DNA of 64,000 nucleotides from Burkholderiales bacterium. GTDB taxonomy: Bacteria > Pseudomonadota > Gammaproteobacteria > Burkholderiales > SG8-39. A program made the position numbers and the translations under genes. The DNA lies in assembly GCA_027493935.1 (NCBI GenBank), contig JAOSJV010000001.1, positions 806,001 to 870,000 of the forward strand. The letters are read 5' to 3'. Under the pieces are notes generated by a model that was not told the DNA's origin, ran no database searches, and was given only the letters and a program-made list of their open reading frames with translations. Of the stretch, positions 59,776-64,000 are shown piece after piece. How positions within the stretch are numbered: position 1 is the stretch's first letter; each line of letters starts with the position of its first letter.

Positions 59776-60063
59776 TCAGGATCCGGCCGCGCCGCCCCCG
59801 GCGCGGCAGTCGACCCGGTAGACCCAGGCGAGCAGCTCGGCGACCGCGACGTATAGCGCCGCGGGGATGTGGCGGTCGAGATCGATCTCCATCAGCAGCG
59901 CGACCAGCTCGCGCGACTCGTGCACGAATACCCCTGCCTCGCGCGCACGCCGGATGATCTCGTCCGCCACGAGGCCGCGCCCCTTGGCGACCACGCGCGG
60001 CGCCGCGTCGCTCGGCGTGTAGGCGAGCGCCGCCGCGACGCGCCGGTCGTGCTCAGCCGTCAT
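59776..60063 (-). CDS. FlhB C-terminal-like small protein (FlhX/YlqH type)
   Basis: 95 residues matching only the cytoplasmic end of Flh[41 protein letters not shown] and LVALLMEIDLDRHIPAALYV. The NPTH cleavage half is replaced by AYTPSD, as in FlhX proteins that can substitute for the cleaved FlhB domain. It overlaps the FliK-like gene upstream, a pairing that suggests a role in the export switch. Confidence 0.87.
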   Translation of the reverse strand: MTAEHDRRVAAALAYTPSDAAPRVVAKGRGLVADEIIRRAREAGVFVHESRELVALLMEIDLDRHIPAALYVAVAELLAWVYRVDCRAGGGAAGS

Positions 60064-61195
60064 CGTTTTGCACCAGCACGCTCCGCGTTTCGAGGCCGCG
60101 CGCGGCGAGCGCGTCGACGAGCTCGTCGCGGGCGCCCGCCAGCGCGTCGGCTGCCGTCCCGCTCACCGCGCGGCGGGCGACCCGCACGCCGTTACCGGCG
60201 AGGTGCAGCTCGAGCTCCACCGGACCGAGCTGCGGCAGCTCGAGCACGAGCCGGCTGCGCCAGCTCGCGGCGGCGTCCCCGTACGGGCCGGCGTGCTGGG
60301 CATGCTCGCCGACGGTGAGCGCGACCGGCTGGCCCGGCCACGCCTGGCCGTGCCAGACGAGCTCGCGCGAAACCCACGCATCAAGCTGTGCATCCACGAT
60401 CGAGCGCGCCAGCCCGGGCGTTGCGAGCGCTTCGCCGACGCGCGGTGAGCCGGGGCCGGCGGGGGCGGCGTCGACGTCCGCGCGTGCCCGCCCGCGTCCG
60501 GCGCTGACGGCACGTCCGCGCGTCGTGCGCTGCCGGATTGCGCGCCGGCTACGGCCGGTTCGGCGCGCGGCGCGGCCGTCCCGCCGGCCGCATGGCGCGC
60601 TTGCGGCTCGCGCAGCAAGCGCGCGAGGTCGAGGCGGCCCTGCACCCAGTCGGCCTGGTGCGATTCGTAGAAGAAGCCGCTCTCGGCGAGCGAGCGACGC
60701 AGGGTCTGCGCCGCCGCGGCAGGGTCGAGTGCGCGTGGGTCGAGCAGCGGCTCGGGATCGGGCGCGAGCACCGGCGCAACGGCGCTCGCGCGTGCGAGCT
60801 CGCTGGTGAGCGCTGCAACACGCTGTGCTGGCGCGGACAGGGCGGGCGCCTCCGCGGCGCTGCGCTGCGCGGGTGTCGGCGTCGCTGGTCCCTGCGTCCG
60901 CGCGCGCGCGGGACGCGGCATCCGGCAGGTGCTCGAACGTGAGCAGGGGCGTGTGGGCGGTCACGCGCAGCACGATCGTCTGCCCCGAGCGCAGCGTGCC
61001 GCTCAGCCGCAGCACGATCGGATGGCCGTCGATCTCGGCGAGCCATTCGTTCGCGCCGCGGGCCTCGATCAGGCGAGCGTCGAGCACGGTACCCGGTGCC
61101 GGCCACGCGCGTGCCGGGGGCGCGACCTGCGGTGCGCGCGGCACGGGCGCGTCGAGCACCACGCGCGCGAGTTGGGCGAGGAGCGCCGGTGTCAT
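60053..61195 (-). CDS. Second FliK-like hook-length control protein (two frameshifts)
   Basis: Starts MTPALLAQLARVVLDAPVPR. A beta-rich N-terminal part (WLAEIDGHPIVLRLSGTLRS) is followed by an Ala/Arg-rich linker broken near 60930 and again near 60430. The last 130 residues form a Flg_hook-like domain (LVLELPQLGPVELELHLAGN). It has its own FlhB-like partner directly downstream and is distinct from fliK at 52147-53303. Function inferred from domain and context only. Confidence 0.75.
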   Translation of the reverse strand: MTPALLAQLARVVLDAPVPRAPQVAPPARAWPAPGTVLDARLIEARGANEWLAEIDGHPIVLRLSGTLRSGQTIVLRVTAHTPLLTFEHLPDAASRARADAGTSDADTRAAQRRGGARPVRASTACCSAHQRARTRERRCAGARARSRAAARPTRTRPCRGGADPASLARRERLLLRIAPGRLGAGPPRPRALAARAASAPCGRRDGRAARRTGRSRRAIRQRTTRGRAVSAGRGRARADVDAAPAGPGSPRVGEALATPGLARSIVDAQLDAWVSRELVWHGQAWPGQPVALTVGEHAQHAGPYGDAAASWRSRLVLELPQLGPVELELHLAGNGVRVARRAVSGTAADALAGARDELVDALAARGLETRSVLVQNDDG

Positions 61196-61411
61196 CGGTC
61201 GCGCGCGGGAAGTGCGTAGTCATCGACCTGTCCCGGTCGCGACGGGGTCTCGGGACGCTCGGCGGTGTCAGCCGGCTTGCGCCGCTCGCGGCGCGGCGGC
61301 GCGCGCGGCGCATCGGGTTCGCGCAGCACCGGCCGAACCGGGTACGGACCGACGACACCGCCCGGCCCCTGCGGCCCCTGCGGCGCCGCCGGGGAAAGCC
61401 GGCGCGTGCGC
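61196..61411 (-). other. Gap between fliT and the FliK-like gene; possible tiny Pro/Arg-rich ORF
   Basis: A minus-strand frame ends at 61192, overlapping the next start codon (ATGA), and includes LREPDAPRAPPRRERRKP and RPGQVDDYALPARDR. The coupling suggests a real small protein, but no convincing start codon or ribosome-binding site was found. Confidence 0.25.
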
Positions 61412-61732
61412 CTAGCGGTAGGCGCGGTCCACCCTGCGGACATTGCCGGCGCTGCGCAGCACGTCCTCGAGCCGGCGCAGCCAGGGATCGGCGAGCTCGC
61501 GGATCTCGGCATCGTCCGCGAGCAGCCTCCGGATGATCTCGACGCGCCGGCGCCGCTCCTCCTCGCCGGTCGGCCGGCGGTCGCCGCTCGCGCGCAGTGC
61601 CTCGATCTGCGTCGCGCAGCGGTGCTCGGCGGCGACGACCGCGTCCCAGTCACCGGCGCGCGCCGCGGCGAGCATGTCCGCGGAGGTGGCGGCGAGCGAC
61701 TCGTAATACTTCATCACGTCGTGTGCTTCCAT
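61412..61732 (-). CDS. fliT: Flagellar export chaperone FliT
   Basis: 106 residues from ATG 61732 (MEAHDVMKYYESLAATSADM). Helical throughout: AARAGDWDAVVAAEHRCATQ and EIIRRLLADDAEIRELADPW. FliT escorts FliD and, in enterobacteria, restrains FlhDC. 7 bp after fliS. Confidence 0.85.
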   Translation of the reverse strand: MEAHDVMKYYESLAATSADMLAAARAGDWDAVVAAEHRCATQIEALRASGDRRPTGEEERRRRVEIIRRLLADDAEIRELADPWLRRLEDVLRSAGNVRRVDRAYR

Positions 61733-61739
61733 TCTGCGA

Positions 61740-62183
61740 TCAGACGGTGACCGTCGCGGCGAGTCGCACCGGATCGTCACCGCCGGGCGCGTGCGGGCGC
61801 CGCGCACCGATGGCGGCCCACGCGTCCCTCAGTCCGCACAGCAGGTCGCGAACCTCGACGAGGTGCGAGACCTCGTTCTTCAGGTTCGCGAACAGCAGCC
61901 GCGCCGCCATGTAGTCGTAGAGTCGCGCGAGCTGCGCGGCGAGATCGCCCGTGGAATTGCGGTCGAGACTCGCCTTGAGGCCCTCCTCGACGATCTGGAT
62001 TGCCTTGGCAATCGCGCGACCCTTGCCGGGCACATCGGCGCGCTGCATGCAGTCGATTGCCTGCCCGATTGCCACGACCGCCCCGTCGTAGAGCAGCAGG
62101 ATCAGGGCGTGCGGGTCGGCCGTCGGCACCGCCGTCTCGACGGCGGTCTGGGCGTAGAGTCTGGCCTGTCGTGCGCCGATCAT
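61740..62183 (-). CDS. fliS: Flagellin export chaperone FliS
   Basis: 147 residues, intact. Typical motifs: YAQTAVETAVPTADPHALIL, LLYDGAVVAIGQAIDCM and AQLARLYDYMAARLLFANLK. It binds the flagellin C-terminus, so fliC should lie upstream of fliD beyond the window edge. Overlaps fliD by 4 bp. Confidence 0.95.
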   Translation of the reverse strand: MIGARQARLYAQTAVETAVPTADPHALILLLYDGAVVAIGQAIDCMQRADVPGKGRAIAKAIQIVEEGLKASLDRNSTGDLAAQLARLYDYMAARLLFANLKNEVSHLVEVRDLLCGLRDAWAAIGARRPHAPGGDDPVRLAATVTV

Positions 62184-64000
62184 CGGTCCGAGCTCCCCGG
62201 ATTCTGGACGAGGCTCGCGAGCTGCTGCTGCAGGAAGGCGCTCGTCTTGGTCATGCTCGCGAGCGCGGCGTCCAGCGCGGCGAACTGGGCGCGGTAGCGG
62301 GTCTCGACGAGATCGAGGCGCCGTTCGAGCGCGTCCTTGCGCGACTGCAGCGCGCGGATCGAGCTGCTCACGCCGTCGGTGCGCGCTGCCAGCGGACCGT
62401 CGGCGGCGAGCAGGCCGCTCACCAGGCGGTCGAGCTGGTAGGCGAAGCCCTGCGCATACTTCACGCTGCCGCGCGCGCCGGTGGCGCCGCCGTTCACCCG
62501 GAGCTCGAGCTCGGCGGCGTCGCCGCTGCCGATCAGAGCCTGGCCGCTACCCGCGGCGGCGGCGCCACCGATCGATCCGGCGACGTCCGTCCCGGGCGCG
62601 GCGAAGGCGGCGGCGCCGAAGATCGACGCCTGCGCGTATCCGCCGGTTACGCTGGCGCCCGAGGCCGCGCCGTAGCGGTTGGAGGTGATCACGAGCTCGT
62701 TCGCGCCGGTGAGCGACACGCTCGCGGCGGCACTCGCGGCGACGAGCGGCGCCGCGCCGTTGATGGCGGACTGCAGGGCGGCGGCGAGCTGCGCGCGCGA
62801 GTAGCTGCCTGCGCCGATCGTGACGCTGGCGGCGACGCCGTCGAGCACGATGTCGAGCGCGTCGTTCACGCCGGCCGTGATGAGCGTGGTCGCGCCGAGC
62901 TGCACCGAACCGGCGGTCGCTCCGCGCGTCGCGATCTGGCTCACGCTCACCGCGTAGTCGCCCGACTTGGTCGCCGTGCCCGCGCGCGTGAACGCGATCA
63001 AGCTGTCGGTCGGCCTGCCCACCGCCGCGAAGAGCGTGGCCACGTCCTTGGTCGGGTCGTCCAGGACGCGCTGCAGTTTGGCCGCATCGAGCGCGAGGCG
63101 CCCGTCGCTTGCGAACGCGACGCCGATGTCGGAGAGCGTGGTAAGGCCGCCCCCGGCGGTCGTCAGCGCGGTGTTGAACACGGCGCGCAGCTGCGTCTGC
63201 ACCCCCGCGCAGCGCCGAATCGCCCTGCAGCGGACCGGCGTCCTTGGTGACCGGGTCGTACTTGCCGAGCTCGGCGAGCTGTCCGGCGAGGGTGTTGTAG
63301 GCATCCACGAAGCCCTCGACCGCGCTCGTCATGGCCTCCGCATCGCGCTCGATCGCGACGGTCGCGGGCGTGCCCGGGGCAGCCTTGGTTAGCGTGAGCG
63401 TCACACCCTCGATCACGTCGGTCCAGGTGTTCGACGCCTTGCGGACCAAGAGGCCGTTCACCGTCGCCTCGGCGTCCTGTGCGGCGACGGTCTGGGCGAG
63501 ATTCTGGCCGGCGTCGTCGGCCGGGTCGTGCTCGAGCAGGGCGGCGAGCGCGGCGTCCCCGCTGACGCTCACCTTGAGGCTGCCTGCCGCGCCGGCGGCG
63601 GTCGACGTCAGCACCAGGCGGTAGGGTGCGCCGCTGCCGTCGTTGACGATCGAAGCCGCGACGCCGATGCCGGCCGCGTTGATCGCGTCGCGAATGCCCG
63701 CGAGCGAGCTGCTCGCCGGATCGATCGTGACCGTCTTCGTCCCGGCGCCGTTTGCCGAGAACGCGGCACCGGTGTACTTGCCGCCGGCACCGGTGGCCGC
63801 ATCGTAGGCGGTGAAGCTGCCACCCGAAATGGTGCCGAATTCGAACGTGAGCGTGCCGGCGCCGATCGCGGTCACGGTGCTCGCCTGGCCGACGGCGACC
63901 AGATGCTGCGACTGCGCGAGCTGCCGGACCTCCACGGAATAGGTGCCGGCGGGCGCCCCGGCCGACGCCACCGCCGCGGCGGCGTCCGCATCCGAGACAC
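62180..64000 (-). CDS. fliD: Flagellar filament cap protein FliD (N-terminus outside window, one frameshift)
   Basis: Runs off the right edge. The visible part has GTYSVEVRQLAQSQHLVAVG (the conserved D0/D1 entry), TLTFEFGTISGGSFTAYDA, and VEGFVDAYNTLAGQLAELGK before a frameshift near 63213. After it come LRAVFNTALTTAGGGLTTLS and the C-terminal coiled-coil TKTSAFLQQQLASLVQN. It caps the filament and folds flagellin in place. At least 606 residues are encoded here. Confidence 0.94.

Noticed and set aside
1..64000. CRISPR arrays, rRNA operons or a prophage structural module
   Set aside because: No regularly spaced direct repeats, no rRNA-like sequence and no phage capsid or tail genes were seen.

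Overview
High-GC bacterial DNA, most likely from a betaproteobacterium (Burkholderiales/Rhodocyclales-like). The pointers are FlhDC as flagellar master regulator together with FlhF/FlhG, a second MotC/MotD stator pair, FliA-type promoters of the CTCAAG-N14-GCCGATAA kind, and gene orders flgBCDEFGHIJKL and fliEFGHIJK-LMNOPQR. No rRNA gene, intact tRNA gene or CRISPR array was seen.

Region 1 (1-2.4 kb): the end of a multicopper oxidase, a small membrane protein, a DsbA-like thioredoxin-fold protein and a CcdA-type electron transporter, all on the plus strand; a periplasmic copper/thiol redox set. Region 2 (2.4-6.4 kb): a pile-up of insertion sequences. An IS630 element abuts an IS110-family element, and an IS4-family element sits inside the last codons of the IS110 transposase with a clean 10-bp target duplication. 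Region 3 (6.4-13.9 kb): an accessory island. It is bounded by two imperfect, same-orientation copies of a tRNA-3'-end-like sequence with a decayed tyrosine integrase beside the first. Cargo includes a RidA protein, a small molybdopterin oxidoreductase, a PEP-mutase/isocitrate-lyase-like enzyme, a PIN-domain remnant, a glycosyltransferase, a YceI protein and, most notably, a carboxymuconolactone decarboxylase/AhpD-like gene. In that gene the second cysteine codon of the redox CxxC motif is an in-frame TGA, followed by a hairpin that fits a bacterial SECIS element; it is a strong selenoprotein candidate.

Region 4 (13.9-21.5 kb): signalling genes. They are an HDOD-receiver protein split by a second IS630 element, an HD-GYP c-di-GMP phosphodiesterase, a PAS/histidine kinase/REC/REC/Hpt hybrid kinase, and a divergently oriented REC-HisKA_3 kinase. 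Region 5 (21.5-64 kb): an almost complete flagellar regulon. In order it holds flhDC, motAB, flhBAFG, fliA, motCD, flgNMA (minus), flgBCDEFGHIJKL, a GGDEF protein, a LuxR-type regulator, fliRQPONMLKJIHGF (minus), fliE, a YcgR-type PilZ brake, an FlhB-like small protein with a second FliK-like gene, fliT, fliS and fliD, which runs off the window. Flagellin and chemotaxis genes are not in the window. Three FliA-type promoters (before motA, flgM and flgK) share the same 14-nt spacing.

About thirty reading frames are broken by single-base insertions or deletions, many in C or G runs, in housekeeping flagellar genes and transposases alike. The even spread suggests uncorrected sequence indels more than biological decay. 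Frameshifted genes are therefore annotated as single genes with approximate break points.
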